DNA of 64,000 nucleotides from VRUE01 sp963702955 (GCA_963702955.1 OY969774.1:2108001-2172000), one strand, 5' to 3'; counted from the first letter of the stretch, positions 16,817-24,947 are shown. Numbers and translations: made by a program. The notes: a model not told the origin generated them from the letters alone.

Positions 16817-19527
16817 GCGCCGACCTTCTCGATCGTGACGCTGACCGGGCCGCCGTTGAGGAGGGCGTTGGCATTGCTCTCGGCGGTGCCCTCGATCAGG
16901 AAGCAGGCTCCGTCCTGCATCCGCTCCTTGATCGAGACGCGTGCGGCGATGCTGGTGCCGTTCTGGCTGACGCGGACTTCGTCGCCGTGGCTCAGGTTCA
17001 GGCGCCCGGCGTCCCCGATCGAGAGCTCGACCGTCTGCTGGGGCTCGAGGAACTTCAAGGGTGGGTTCAGCTCGGTGATCGGGCCTGCCCAGAGGTCGCG
17101 GTACGTCCCCAGCGATAGGGAGCCGTTTTCGCTCGGGCCGAGGGGCGCTGCCGGCAGCCCCTCCTCACTCCCAACTCGTCGATGGAGAGTGGTGCCGCTG
17201 TCGCCGCTGGCGTCCGGCTCCTCCCGCGCAAAACGTTCGGAGGGGCTACCGACATCGCCCTCTCCGGGACGGGCGAGGGACGAGTCGCCGGGGCCGGGGG
17301 CGGCAGCTGCCGAGGGACCTTCTTGCCAGCGGATGCCTCGGCCGGCTATGTCCGAGTCGGTGATGCCGGCGTAGAAGGGAACGGCGTCGGTCAGAGCTGC
17401 GAAGGCCGAGGGCTGGGAGTCGATGCCCGTGTCGTGGTCCAGAGCTTGGGACAGCTCGGCGAGGACGCCCCAGTTGGGGCGGATGTCGCCGGGGCGGCCG
17501 GCGCTGGGGCGGACTCGCTGCAGGCGGCCGTCGGGGTGCGTGACCGTGCCGTCTTTCTCGGCGTGGGTCTCGAGCGGGAAGACGACGTCGGCCTTGGCCG
17601 TGGTCGCGTTCTCGAAGGTCGAGAAGACGACGAGGTGCTTGGCGCTGGTCAGGGCTCGGTCCCAGGCTGCGGTGTCCGGGAAGTCGCGGAGGGGATCGAC
17701 GCCGAAGAGGATCAGCGACTCGAGCTCGCCGGACTCCAGGGCGGCGCGGATCGCGTCGGTGTCCATGCCGATCGGTCCGCCGCTCGTGGCTGGCGCGCTC
17801 TCACGGGCTGCGTCGTGCCCCGGCACGACCGGCTCGCTCAGGCCGGGTCCCGCGTCCGGAAGGCAACCAGCCTCGCGCAAGCCGCGGGCGTTGGCAATGT
17901 CGGGGATTTCGAGCAGGCCGCTCCCCTCCCTACCGGCTAGGTCGAGGGCCGCGCTGAGGTCGAGTAGCGCTCTCACGCTGTCCTCACCTTCGCGCCCGAT
18001 CCGCTCTCCCCAGATCACGACGACTCGCTCAGCGTCGCCGATCACGTCGGCCGCGTCCGGTACCCCCTCCGAACGTTTTGCGCGGGAGGAGCCGGACGCT
18101 TCGGGCGACAGCCCCTCGACGTCACTCCGACGAGTTGCGAGTGAGGAGGGGGTACCGGACGCGGCCCGGGCGCCCAGCGCGTCCGCGAGATCCGCCAGGA
18201 AAGCGCCGGCCTCTCCGGGCGCGTAACGGGCAACTGCCTCGGCGCCTCCGTCCAGCGCCGTGGGGCGCTCGGTCGCCAGGACCAGCTTGGCGCCGTTGCG
18301 GCGCATCGCCTTGCGGATCCGAAGGTCGAGGATCGGCGAGCTCTGGAGGGGGTCGCTGCCGACGACGAGGATCGCCTCGGCCTCGTCGATGTCGCGGACC
18401 TTGGCCGTCAGCTCGGGCTGGGCGAGGCGCAGCTGGGTCTCACGGCCCGGTCCGCCCGCCGCCCGCGAGTTGACGTGGGGGGAGCCGAGGGCCTCTCGCA
18501 CGATCCGCTGGACCAGGTAGCCCTCCTCGTTGGAGGCGTCGCCGACGATCGCCGCCGCCCTTGCCGATGGCAGCATTGAGGGGTCTACAGACCCCTCAAT
18601 GCTGCCATCGGCGGCTCGGAGGCCCTCGGCGGCCTTGGCGATCGCCTCGTCCCAGGTTGCCGGGCCGCCGCGCAGGCGCGGGCCGGTCACCCGCTCCTCC
18701 GCCGCGAACATCTCGAAGCCGTAGCGGCCGCGGTCGCAGAGCCAGCCGTCGTCGACGTCGGGGTTGTCGCGCGAGACGACCCGCTTCACCTGCTCGTCGC
18801 GGACGGTGAAGCCGACGTTGCACTGGCTCGGGCAGAGCGTGCAGACCGAGCCGGCCTGCTCGATGTCCCAGGGCCGGGCGCGGAAGCGGTAGGTGTAGCT
18901 GGTCAGCGCCCCGACCGGGCAGAGGTCGGTGATGTTGCCGTGGAAGGGATTGACGTAGGGGCGGTCGTCGAAGGTGCCGACGAAGGTGCGGTCACCGCGC
19001 TCCAGCAGCTGCAGCTGGGAGTCCTCGCTGACCTCCTGGCTGAAGCGGACGCAGCGGTAGCAGAGGATGCAGCGCTCGCGGTCGATCGCGACCAGCGGCG
19101 AGAGCTCGACCGGCTTCTGGAAGTGGCGCTTCTGGTCGACCATCCGGCTCTTGCCGGGGCCCCAGCCCATCGTGATGTCCTGCAGCGGGCATTCGCCGCC
19201 TTTGTCGCAGACGGGGCAGTCGAGCGGGTGGTTGACGAGCAGGAACTCGACCACCGCGTTCTGCGCGTGTTTGACCTGGTCGGTGCGGGTGTGGATCACC
19301 ATCCCGTCGCGCACCGGGGTCGAGCAGGAGGTCTGCAGTTTCGGCATCCCCTCGATCTCGACCAGGCACATCCGGCAGGCGCCGACCGGGTCGCCGAGTT
19401 TCGGCTCGTAGCAGAAGACCGGAATCTCAACGTCGCCGCGGGTCGCCGCGTCGTGCAGGATCTCGCCCTCGGTCGCGGTCACCTCGCGGCCGTCGATCAC
19501 GATCGTCACCTGGCGCGGCTCGCTCAC
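16813..19527 (-). CDS. nuoG: NADH-quinone oxidoreductase subunit G with in-frame palindromic insertions
   Basis: 904-residue iron-sulfur subunit of complex I. Ligands visible: C39, C51, C54, C68 (N1b); H100, C104, C107, C113 (N5); C153, C156, C159, C203 (N4); and C229, C232, C236, C264 (N7, kept here). A molybdopterin-oxidoreductase-like domain follows. Three segments look foreign: residues about 306-322 (encoded by a 50-nt palindrome), about 456-492 and about 760-792 (two inverted copies of one repeat, encoding SSRAKRSEG- and SERFAREEP-type peptides). Removing them gives about 817 residues, closer to what I expect for the family. GTG 19527 overlaps nuoF by 4 bp. The insertions probably form surface loops, because the reading frame is intact and all cluster ligands remain. 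Confidence 0.96.
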   Translation of the reverse strand: MSEPRQVTIVIDGREVTATEGEILHDAATRGDVEIPVFCYEPKLGDPVGACRMCLVEIEGMPKLQTSCSTPVRDGMVIHTRTDQVKHAQNAVVEFLLVNHPLDCPVCDKGGECPLQDITMGWGPGKSRMVDQKRHFQKPVELSPLVAIDRERCILCYRCVRFSQEVSEDSQLQLLERGDRTFVGTFDDRPYVNPFHGNITDLCPVGALTSYTYRFRARPWDIEQAGSVCTLCPSQCNVGFTVRDEQVKRVVSRDNPDVDDGWLCDRGRYGFEMFAAEERVTGPRLRGGPATWDEAIAKAAEGLRAADGSIEGSVDPSMLPSARAAAIVGDASNEEGYLVQRIVREALGSPHVNSRAAGGPGRETQLRLAQPELTAKVRDIDEAEAILVVGSDPLQSSPILDLRIRKAMRRNGAKLVLATERPTALDGGAEAVARYAPGEAGAFLADLADALGARAASGTPSSLATRRSDVEGLSPEASGSSRAKRSEGVPDAADVIGDAERVVVIWGERIGREGEDSVRALLDLSAALDLAGREGSGLLEIPDIANARGLREAGCLPDAGPGLSEPVVPGHDAARESAPATSGGPIGMDTDAIRAALESGELESLILFGVDPLRDFPDTAAWDRALTSAKHLVVFSTFENATTAKADVVFPLETHAEKDGTVTHPDGRLQRVRPSAGRPGDIRPNWGVLAELSQALDHDTGIDSQPSAFAALTDAVPFYAGITDSDIAGRGIRWQEGPSAAAAPGPGDSSLARPGEGDVGSPSERFAREEPDASGDSGTTLHRRVGSEEGLPAAPLGPSENGSLSLGTYRDLWAGPITELNPPLKFLEPQQTVELSIGDAGRLNLSHGDEVRVSQNGTSIAARVSIKERMQDGACFLIEGTAESNANALLNGGPVSVTIEKVGA
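17153..17250. repeat. Palindromic element F-b inside nuoG (about 98 nt)
   Basis: Ends GGCAGCCCCTCC and GGAGGGGCTACC form outer arms. The interior contains GGCTCCTCCCGCGCAAAACG and CAACTCGTCG, which are found in opposite orientation in the copy at 18053-18162. It is read in frame within nuoG, encoding about residues 760-792 (…SERFAREEPDASGDS…). Confidence 0.85.
18053..18162. repeat. Palindromic element F-a inside nuoG (about 110 nt)
   Basis: Perfect 18-nt outer arms: GCGTCCGGTACCCCCTCC (18053-18070) and GGAGGGGGTACCGGACGC (18145-18162). An inner hairpin TCACTC/GAGTGA sits at 18122-18144. The interior is the reverse complement of that in the 17153-17250 copy over most of its length. It encodes about residues 456-492 of NuoG (…SSRAKRSEGVP…). 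Confidence 0.9.
18563..18612. repeat. Near-perfect 50-nt palindrome inside nuoG
   Basis: Two 24-nt arms (18563-18586 and 18589-18612) are exact reverse complements around a 2-nt centre; the middle reads GAGGGGTCTACAGACCCCTC. It is translated in frame as ADGSIEGSVDPSMLPSA, about residues 306-322 of NuoG. Its length equals that of the family D palindromes. Confidence 0.95.
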
Positions 19528-20849
19528 GTCGACGCTCCCAGGGTCTCGGCCGGGCCGCGCACGACCGCGATCCGGGCTCCCTCTTCGAGGGGCGGGCCCG
19601 CGGCTGCCATCACGTCCTCGAACTCCTGACGGAACTTGCGCACCATCGCCCCCACCGGCATCGCCATCGAGTCGCCGAGCACGCAGAGGCAGTGGCCGAT
19701 GATGTTCTCCTGCACCGAGGCGACGATGTCGAGGTCCATCGGCGTCGCCTCGCCGCGCACCATCCGTTCCAGCATCTTCACCGTCCAGTTCGTCCCCTCG
19801 CGGCAGGGGGTGCACTTGCCGCAGGACTCGTGGTGGTAGAAGCGCGCCGTGCGCAGCGCCATGTGCGGGATCGAGACGCGGTCGTCGGCGACGATGATCG
19901 AGCCGGAGCCGAGCATCGAGCCCGCTTCGGCCATCGCCTCGAAGCTGTAGGGGAGGTCCATCCCCTCCTCGGCGGTCAGCACCGGCGAGGAGGAGCCGCC
20001 GGGGTAGAAGGCCTTGATCTTGCGCCCCGGCAGCGGGCCGCCGGCGAGGCCCTCGATCAGCTCGCGGGTCGGGATCCCCAGCTCGACCTCGTAGTTGCCG
20101 GGCCGCCGCACGCAGCCGGAGACCGAGACGACCTTGGTCCCGGGCGACTGCTCGGTGCCGTAGCCGCGGAACCACTCGGCCCCGTGGGCGACGATCCGCG
20201 GCACGTTGGAGAGGGTCTCGACGTTGTTGATCAGCGTCGGCCCGCCGTAGAGGCCCTGCACGGCCGGGAACGGCGGCTTCAGCCGCGGGTTGCCGCGCTT
20301 GCCCTCGAGCGCGTCGAGCAGCGCCGTCTCCTCGCCGCAGATGTAGGCGCCGGCGCCGCGGTGGACGACCAGCTCGAGGTCGCGGCGCGAGCCGAGGATG
20401 TCCTTGCCGAGGTAGCCCGCCTCGTAGGCTTCGGCGACCGCGGCGTCGAGGATGTCGGCCTGGACGGCGTACTCGCCGCGGATGAAGATGAAGGCGTGGC
20501 CGGCGTCGGCGGCGATCGCCGCGATCGCGATTCCCTCGATCAGCTGGTGCGGGTTGCGCTGCATCAGCTCGCGGTCCTTGAAGGCGCCCGGCTCGGACTC
20601 GTCGGCGTTGCAGCAGAGGTACTTGTCCATCTCGCCCCGCGGCAGGAAGGAGGCCTTTTTGCCCATCGAGAAGCCGGCGCCGCCGCGCCCCCGCAGGCCC
20701 GAGTCTTCGAGCTGCTTGAGGATCTGGTCGTGCTCCATCTCGCGGTAGGCCTTCTCCAGCGTCGCGTAGCCGCCGTAGCCGCGGTAGCCGTCGATCGTCC
20801 GCAGCGCCGGGTCCTCGGCGTGCTCGAGCAGGACACGGGTCTCAGGCAT
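19524..20849 (-). CDS. nuoF: NADH-quinone oxidoreductase subunit F
   Basis: 441-residue NADH-binding subunit of complex I carrying FMN and the N3 [4Fe-4S] cluster. GLRGRGGAGFSMGKK (about residues 51-65) is the NADH/FMN glycine-rich loop. CNADESEPGAFKDREL (about 84-100) is the FMN-binding signature. ESCGKCTPCREGT plus the later HCLCVLGD supply the four N3 cysteines. ATG 20849 lies 8 bp inside the 3' end of nuoE. The stop overlaps nuoG (GTGA). Standard length. Confidence 0.97.
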   Translation of the reverse strand: MPETRVLLEHAEDPALRTIDGYRGYGGYATLEKAYREMEHDQILKQLEDSGLRGRGGAGFSMGKKASFLPRGEMDKYLCCNADESEPGAFKDRELMQRNPHQLIEGIAIAAIAADAGHAFIFIRGEYAVQADILDAAVAEAYEAGYLGKDILGSRRDLELVVHRGAGAYICGEETALLDALEGKRGNPRLKPPFPAVQGLYGGPTLINNVETLSNVPRIVAHGAEWFRGYGTEQSPGTKVVSVSGCVRRPGNYEVELGIPTRELIEGLAGGPLPGRKIKAFYPGGSSSPVLTAEEGMDLPYSFEAMAEAGSMLGSGSIIVADDRVSIPHMALRTARFYHHESCGKCTPCREGTNWTVKMLERMVRGEATPMDLDIVASVQENIIGHCLCVLGDSMAMPVGAMVRKFRQEFEDVMAAAGPPLEEGARIAVVRGPAETLGAST

Positions 20850-21516
20850 CGCCGCCCCCTCCCGAGAGGGAAGGATTTGGGGGGCTATGGACCCCCAAAT
20901 CCTTCAATTTGTCCGGCGCCGGCGCCGGTGTGTCGCCGGCGAGCGGCCGCTTCGCCAGTGCCTTCTCCGGCAGCACCTCGCCGCCGTCGCGCAGCTGCCC
21001 GATCGCTGCCGCCGCGTCGGCGGCCTCGAGCGGGCCGAAGTAGCGCTCGTCGATCGAGGCCATCGGCGCGATGTCGCAGGCGCCGAGGCACTCGAAGCCG
21101 GTGACGAAGACGTCCTCGTCGCCCTCGGCGGCGGCGCGGAAGGCGTCGAGCAGCTCGTCCCCGCCCCGCATCCAGCAGCTGATGTTGGTGCAGACGGCGA
21201 CTTTGTGCGAACCGACCGGCTCGGTGTGGAGCAGGTCGTAGAAGGAGGCGACCGACTCCAGGTAGGCCGGCGTCACCCGCATCACCGCGGCGGCCTGGCG
21301 GATCCCCTCCGGCGTGCACCACCCGTACAGCCGCTGCACAGCCCAGAGCGCCGGGATCGAAGCCGATTTGCGGTCCGGGTACTTCGCCATCAGCCCCACG
21401 ATGTGCTCGCGCAGCTCAGGAGGACAGCCCACTTCGTGCAGCTCCGGAACCCCCTCCGGGGTGCGATCCGGAACGCGCCCTTCGCTGACGGCTTGGTTGA
21501 CGGGAAAGTCAGCCAT
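20842..21516 (-). CDS. nuoE: NADH-quinone oxidoreductase subunit E with palindrome-derived C terminus
   Basis: 224-residue [2Fe-2S] (N1a) subunit of complex I with a thioredoxin-like fold. Ligands are C109, C114, C143 and C147 in VCTNISCW and FECLGACDIAPM. The core ends near residue 180. It is followed by a low-complexity tail (AKRPLAGDTPAPAPDK) and a terminal segment LKDLGVHSPPNPSLSGG, encoded directly by the palindrome at 20871-20904. ATG 21516 (MADFPVNQ) was preferred over the longer frame to 21567, which is encoded by another palindrome (21532-21620). The 99-nt gap to nuoD is the only real gap in the operon. Confidence 0.95.
   Translation of the reverse strand: MADFPVNQAVSEGRVPDRTPEGVPELHEVGCPPELREHIVGLMAKYPDRKSASIPALWAVQRLYGWCTPEGIRQAAAVMRVTPAYLESVASFYDLLHTEPVGSHKVAVCTNISCWMRGGDELLDAFRAAAEGDEDVFVTGFECLGACDIAPMASIDERYFGPLEAADAAAAIGQLRDGGEVLPEKALAKRPLAGDTPAPAPDKLKDLGVHSPPNPSLSGGGGDA
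20871..20904. repeat. Palindrome in the 3' end of nuoE (34 nt)
   Basis: AAGGATTTGGGGG (20871-20883) and CCCCCAAATCCTT (20892-20904) are exact reverse complements around GCTATGGA. It is read in frame as the last part of NuoE and ends 22 nt before the nuoF ATG on the minus strand. Confidence 0.85.
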
Positions 21517-21531
21517 TTCGGCTCCGTGGAC

Positions 21532-21620
21532 GGTGATCGGGGGTCCCCTCGACGGGCGGATACTCAAAATCGCCGCGCCTGTGCGCGGCGATTTGTCCGG
21601 CGAGGGGACCCCCGATCACC
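21532..21620. repeat. Nested palindrome I between nuoD and nuoE (89 nt)
   Basis: Outer arms GGTGATCGGGGGTCCCCTCG (21532-21551) and its exact complement (21601-21620) enclose an inner perfect hairpin AAATCGCCGCGC/GCGCGGCGATTT (21567-21578, 21583-21594), with unequal spacers of 15 and 6 nt. The nuoD stop (21616-21618) is inside the right arm. The outer-arm / asymmetric-bulge / inner-arm layout resembles family B. Confidence 0.9.
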
Positions 21621-22809
21621 GGTCCACCCCGCCCAAGATCGGGTCGAGCATCCCCAGGCCGGCGATCATGTCGGCGACGTACCCACCCACCGACATGTCC
21701 TTGAACGCCTGCAGGTTGACGAACGACGGATCGCGGAAGTGCACCCGCGCCGGCTTCGAGGAGCCGTCGGCGAGGACGAAGCAGCCGAGCTCGCCGCGCG
21801 GGGACTCGATCCCGTAGTAGACCTCGCCCGGCGCCACCCGGTAGCCCTCGGTGACCAGCTTGAAGTGGTGGATCAGCGACTCCATCGAGGTCAACAGCTC
21901 CGAGCGCGGCGGCAGCACGTACTTGCGGTCGTCGGCGATGTGCGGCCCCTCGGGCAGCGCGTCGAGCGCCTGCTCGACGATCCGCGTCGACTCGACCATC
22001 TCCGCCACCCGCACCCGGTAGCGGTCGTAGTTGTCGCCGACCGTGCCGACCGGGACCTTGAAGTCCAGCTCCGGGTAGGCGAGGTAGTCGAAGGCCTTGC
22101 GCAGGTCCCAGGGCTCGCCGGCGGCGCGCAGCAGCGGCCCGGTCACGCCCAGCTCCAGCAGCCGCTCGCGGGGGACGATCCCGGTCCCCTTGGTCCGCGA
22201 GAGGAAGACCTCGTTGCGGTCGAGCAGGTCCTGGTACTGGCCGACCCGCACCGGCATGTCGGCGACGAAGGAGCGCAGCTTCGCCTCGAAGCCGCGCGGG
22301 ATGTCCTCGATCACGCCGCCGACCTGGAAGTAGCGGGTGTGCATCCGTTGCCCGCAGGCCATCTCGAACAGGTCGAGGATGCGGTCGCGCTCGCGGAAGC
22401 AGTACCAGAGCATCGAGATCGCGCCGAGGTCGAGCGCCGTCGTCCCCAGCCAGACGAGGTGGGAGTGGATCCGGTTCAGCTCGAGGAAGATCGTCCGCAG
22501 GTAGCGCGCCCGCGGCGGGATCTCCAGCTCGATCAGCCGCTCGACCGCGCCGCAGAAGGCCTCCATCTGGAAGAAGTAGGAGACGTAGTCCATCCGCTCG
22601 ACGAACGGGATCACCTTCCAGTAGCTCTTGTCCTCGCAGGACTTTTCGATCCCGGTGTGGACGTAGCCGATCACCGGCCGCACGTCCCTGACAACCTCGC
22701 CTTCCAAATCGACAACCAGCCGCAGCACCCCGTGCGTCGCGGGATGGTGCGGCCCGATGTTGATCGTCATCACCTCGGTGTCGAGGGTCCCGGTCCCCGT
22801 CTCAGCCAT
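21616..22809 (-). CDS. nuoD: NADH-quinone oxidoreductase subunit D
   Basis: 397-residue 49-kDa-type subunit of complex I, related to the [NiFe]-hydrogenase large subunit, forming the quinone site with NuoB. It begins with the diagnostic NIGPHHPATHGVLRLVVDLE (about residues 17-36) containing the quinone-headgroup histidine loop. YVHTGIEKSCEDKSYW and ERMDYVSYFFQ follow. The C terminus MIAGLGMLDPILGGVDR is family-like with a slightly shifted end, and its stop lies in palindrome I. ATG 22809 overlaps the nuoC 3' end by 8 bp. Confidence 0.97.
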   Translation of the reverse strand: MAETGTGTLDTEVMTINIGPHHPATHGVLRLVVDLEGEVVRDVRPVIGYVHTGIEKSCEDKSYWKVIPFVERMDYVSYFFQMEAFCGAVERLIELEIPPRARYLRTIFLELNRIHSHLVWLGTTALDLGAISMLWYCFRERDRILDLFEMACGQRMHTRYFQVGGVIEDIPRGFEAKLRSFVADMPVRVGQYQDLLDRNEVFLSRTKGTGIVPRERLLELGVTGPLLRAAGEPWDLRKAFDYLAYPELDFKVPVGTVGDNYDRYRVRVAEMVESTRIVEQALDALPEGPHIADDRKYVLPPRSELLTSMESLIHHFKLVTEGYRVAPGEVYYGIESPRGELGCFVLADGSSKPARVHFRDPSFVNLQAFKDMSVGGYVADMIAGLGMLDPILGGVDR

Positions 22810-23320
22810 AGTTGCGCTCGTTGTAGGTGAAGGTGACGGGCTCGCCGCCGACCGGGAAGTCGCGCCGCTGCGGCCAGCCGGCGTAGTCCTCGGGCAGCAG
22901 GATCCGGGTCAGGTCGGGATGGCCCTTGAAGACGATCCCGAAGAAGTCGTAGGCCTCGCGCTCCTGGAACTCGGCCGTCGGGAACAGCTCGACGCAGGAG
23001 TCGATCTCCGGCAGCTCGCCTTCGCCGGGATCGGCCAGCAGCGCCTTCACCCGAAGCCGCTCGACCCGATCGCGGTTGAGCAGCTCGTAGTGGACGGCGA
23101 AGCGCGGTGCGGCCGGCAGGTAGTCGGCGACGTGCAGGCTGGAGAGGAAGCGGTAGCCCTGGCCCGGCGCGTCGCGCAGCCAGGCGAGCACGGCGAGGAT
23201 CTGCGTCGGGTCAACGGCCAGCGCCGGCTGGTTGCGGTCGAAGCTCGTGTCGAGGATCGCGCCGGGGTGGTCCTGCTCGACCTCGCCGCGGATCAGCTCC
23301 AGCCCGGGTGCGTCAGGCAC
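22802..23320 (-). CDS. nuoC: NADH-quinone oxidoreductase subunit C
   Basis: 172-residue 30-kDa-type subunit of complex I in the peripheral arm. The signature EREAYDFFGIVFKGHPDLTR (about residues 120-139) is followed by ILLPEDYAGWPQRRDFPVGG (140-159). The N-terminal part FLSSLHVADYLPAAPRFAVHYELL forms the conserved sheet. GTG 23320 lies 8 bp inside the nuoB 3' end; the stop overlaps nuoD by 8 bp. Confidence 0.96.
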   Translation of the reverse strand: MPDAPGLELIRGEVEQDHPGAILDTSFDRNQPALAVDPTQILAVLAWLRDAPGQGYRFLSSLHVADYLPAAPRFAVHYELLNRDRVERLRVKALLADPGEGELPEIDSCVELFPTAEFQEREAYDFFGIVFKGHPDLTRILLPEDYAGWPQRRDFPVGGEPVTFTYNERNYG

Positions 23321-23960
23321 CGATCAACCCTCGCGCTGTCTCGTAGGCCGCGGCCGCCTCGGGGCTCGGTTCGCTGCGCGGCCCGCCCCGCGCCCACTCC
23401 TCGGTGCCGGAGGCGTCGTAGCGCTGCCGCCAGCCCTGGTCGGGGCTGCCCATGATCTTGCGCTGCAGCTTGGTGAAGCCGTAGAGGACCGCCTCCGGCC
23501 GCGGCGGGCAACCGGGTATGTGGAGGTCGATCGGCATGAACTTGTCCGCCCCCTGGACCACCGCGTAGTTGGAGAACATGCCGCCGCTGGAGGAGCAGGC
23601 GCCCATCGAGATCGCCCACTTCGGCTCCAGCATCTGGTCGTAGAGGCGGCGGACGACCGGCGCCATCTTGATCGAGACCCGGCCCGAGAGGATGATCATG
23701 TCGGCCTGGCGCGGCGAGGCCCGCAGCGCCTCGGCGCCGAAGCGGGCGAGGTCGTAGCGGGCGGTGACGATCGAGATCGGCGCCTCGATCGCGCAGCAGG
23801 CGAGGCCGAAGGTGAGCGGGAACATCGAGTTCGCCCGCGCCCAGCCGAGCAGCTTCTCGAAGTTGGTCATCACCACCCGCTGCTCGACGTATTTCTCCAG
23901 CTCGTCTCCCTCGAGGTCGCCGCGCAGCATGTCGCGGGCGCGCAGCTGGCGGTCGCGCAT
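23313..23960 (-). CDS. nuoB: NADH-quinone oxidoreductase subunit B
   Basis: 215-residue subunit of complex I holding cluster N2, the electron donor to quinone. Ligands are the adjacent pair C55-C56 (FGLACCAIE), C122 (GACSSSGGMF) and C151 (PGCPPRPE). The N terminus (30 residues before TNFEKLLGWARANS) is somewhat longer than usual. I chose ATG 23960, with a GGAGG sequence about 14 nt upstream. A TTG at 23981, overlapping nuoA by 10 bp, is possible and would add seven residues. The C-terminal tail after YDASGTEEW is variable. Confidence 0.95.
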   Translation of the reverse strand: MRDRQLRARDMLRGDLEGDELEKYVEQRVVMTNFEKLLGWARANSMFPLTFGLACCAIEAPISIVTARYDLARFGAEALRASPRQADMIILSGRVSIKMAPVVRRLYDQMLEPKWAISMGACSSSGGMFSNYAVVQGADKFMPIDLHIPGCPPRPEAVLYGFTKLQRKIMGSPDQGWRQRYDASGTEEWARGGPRSEPSPEAAAAYETARGLIGA

Positions 23961-23971
23961 CGTCTGCCGCT

Positions 23972-24349
23972 CTACCTCCAATTCAGCGCACCCTTCCGCC
24001 AGACGTAGACGAAGGCGATCAGCAGCAGGATCACGAACGTGATCAGCTCGCCGAGCACGAAGACGCTGTTGTCCGCCTTCAGGACCACCCCGATCGGGTA
24101 GAGGAAGACGACCTCGATGTCGAAGAGGATGAACAGCATCGCGACCAGGTAGAAGCTGACGCCGAAGCGCATCCCGCCGGAGGGCTCGACCGGGATCCCG
24201 GACTCATACGGAGCGCCCTGGCGCTCGCTCGCCGCCGTCGGCACCCGCGGCCGCTTCGGGCCGATCAGGTGGTTGAGCATCACGAAGGCGCTTCCCACCC
24301 CGAGCCCGAGGAGGGCGAAGACGAGTATCGGGAGGTAGCTCTTCAGCAT
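23972..24349 (-). CDS. nuoA: NADH-quinone oxidoreductase subunit A
   Basis: 125-residue, three-helix membrane subunit of complex I and first gene of the operon. The conserved features are PYESGIPVEPSGGMRFGVSFYLVAM (about residues 47-71, the TM1-2 loop) and FILFDIEVVFLYPIGV with conserved Asp/Glu in the second helix. The third helix is LGELITFVILLLIAFVYVW. The start has no Shine-Dalgarno sequence. A TATAAC hexamer (24374-24379, minus) about 25 nt upstream is the best -10 candidate for the whole operon. Confidence 0.96.
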   Translation of the reverse strand: MLKSYLPILVFALLGLGVGSAFVMLNHLIGPKRPRVPTAASERQGAPYESGIPVEPSGGMRFGVSFYLVAMLFILFDIEVVFLYPIGVVLKADNSVFVLGELITFVILLLIAFVYVWRKGALNWR

Positions 24350-24461
24350 CGGGGGAAGCTGCCGCGGACGCTGTTATACAACCACATTGTGACAACTTGC
24401 TACATAGTGATTTTCCGCATCAACAAGCGGAATCCCGACCCTTTCAGGCGGATATAGGCCG
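24350..24461. promoter_or_regulatory. AT-rich divergent control region of nuo operon and membrane protein
   Basis: This 112-nt stretch is clearly more AT-rich than its surroundings. It contains TATAAC on the minus strand (24379-24374) towards nuoA, and GATATAGG (24451-24458) directly before ATG 24462 on the plus strand. A short CACATTGTG palindrome sits between them. Redox regulation is possible, but I see no full operator of a named regulator. Confidence 0.45.
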
Positions 24462-24896
24462 ATGGTCGCAGTCCACCTGGTCGTCGGCTGCGCGCTGATC
24501 GCCCTCAATCTCCTCGCCGGCGCGGTCGGCGGCATCGCCTGGTTCCGCCGGCGCCCCTCGATCCCCTTCTGGTACCTGCTTCGCGCCGCCCAGGTCTCCG
24601 TCTTCCTCCAGGCCCTGCTCGGCATGCTGCTGCTGTTCACCGGCCACAAGGCAGGCGAAGAGCTGCACTACCTCTACGGGATCCTGCCCCTCTTCATCTC
24701 CTTCCTCGCCGAGGGCGCCCGCGCCGGCGCCGCCCAGCGCGAGCTCGGCGACCTCGACTTCGAGTCCCTCCCCGGCGACGAGCAGCAGTCCCTAGCCCTG
24801 GCGATAGTCCGCCGCGAGATGGGGATCATGGCCGTCAGCTGCTGGGTGATCTTCTTCCTCGCCCTGCGCGCCGCCAGCACCAGCGGCCACTTCTAG
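24462..24896 (+). CDS. Four-helix membrane protein, unknown function
   Basis: 144-residue integral membrane protein with hydrophobic helices at about residues 4-25, 38-60, 66-84 and 118-137. One long charged cytoplasmic loop is rich in Glu and Arg (EGARAGAAQRELGDLDFESL). The first helices resemble small actinobacterial DUF-type proteins next to respiratory genes. Start ATG 24462 is directly preceded by GATATAGG, in keeping with a leaderless or very short-leader transcript. It is divergent from nuoA and may share its control. I do not recognise a precise family. Confidence 0.65.
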   Translation: MVAVHLVVGCALIALNLLAGAVGGIAWFRRRPSIPFWYLLRAAQVSVFLQALLGMLLLFTGHKAGEELHYLYGILPLFISFLAEGARAGAAQRELGDLDFESLPGDEQQSLALAIVRREMGIMAVSCWVIFFLALRAASTSGHF

Positions 24897-24909
24897 TTCG
24901 ACCCTCGAG

Positions 24910-24947
24910 TGGCGAGTTTTGATGCCTATAGGGTCATCAATTCGCCA
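24910..24947. repeat. Palindromic element C1 (38 nt)
   Basis: TGGCGAGTTTTGATG (24910-24924), centre CCTATAGG, then CATCAATTCGCCA (24935-24947). Read on the minus strand it matches C2 (40481-40518) at about 34 of 38 positions. It carries the stop codon of the broken reductase to its right (24926-24928) and lies 13 nt after the stop of the gene to its left. Confidence 0.85.

Noticed and set aside
24350..24461. Rex-type redox operator before nuoA
   Set aside because: TTGTGA is present, but the matching half-site at correct spacing is missing.
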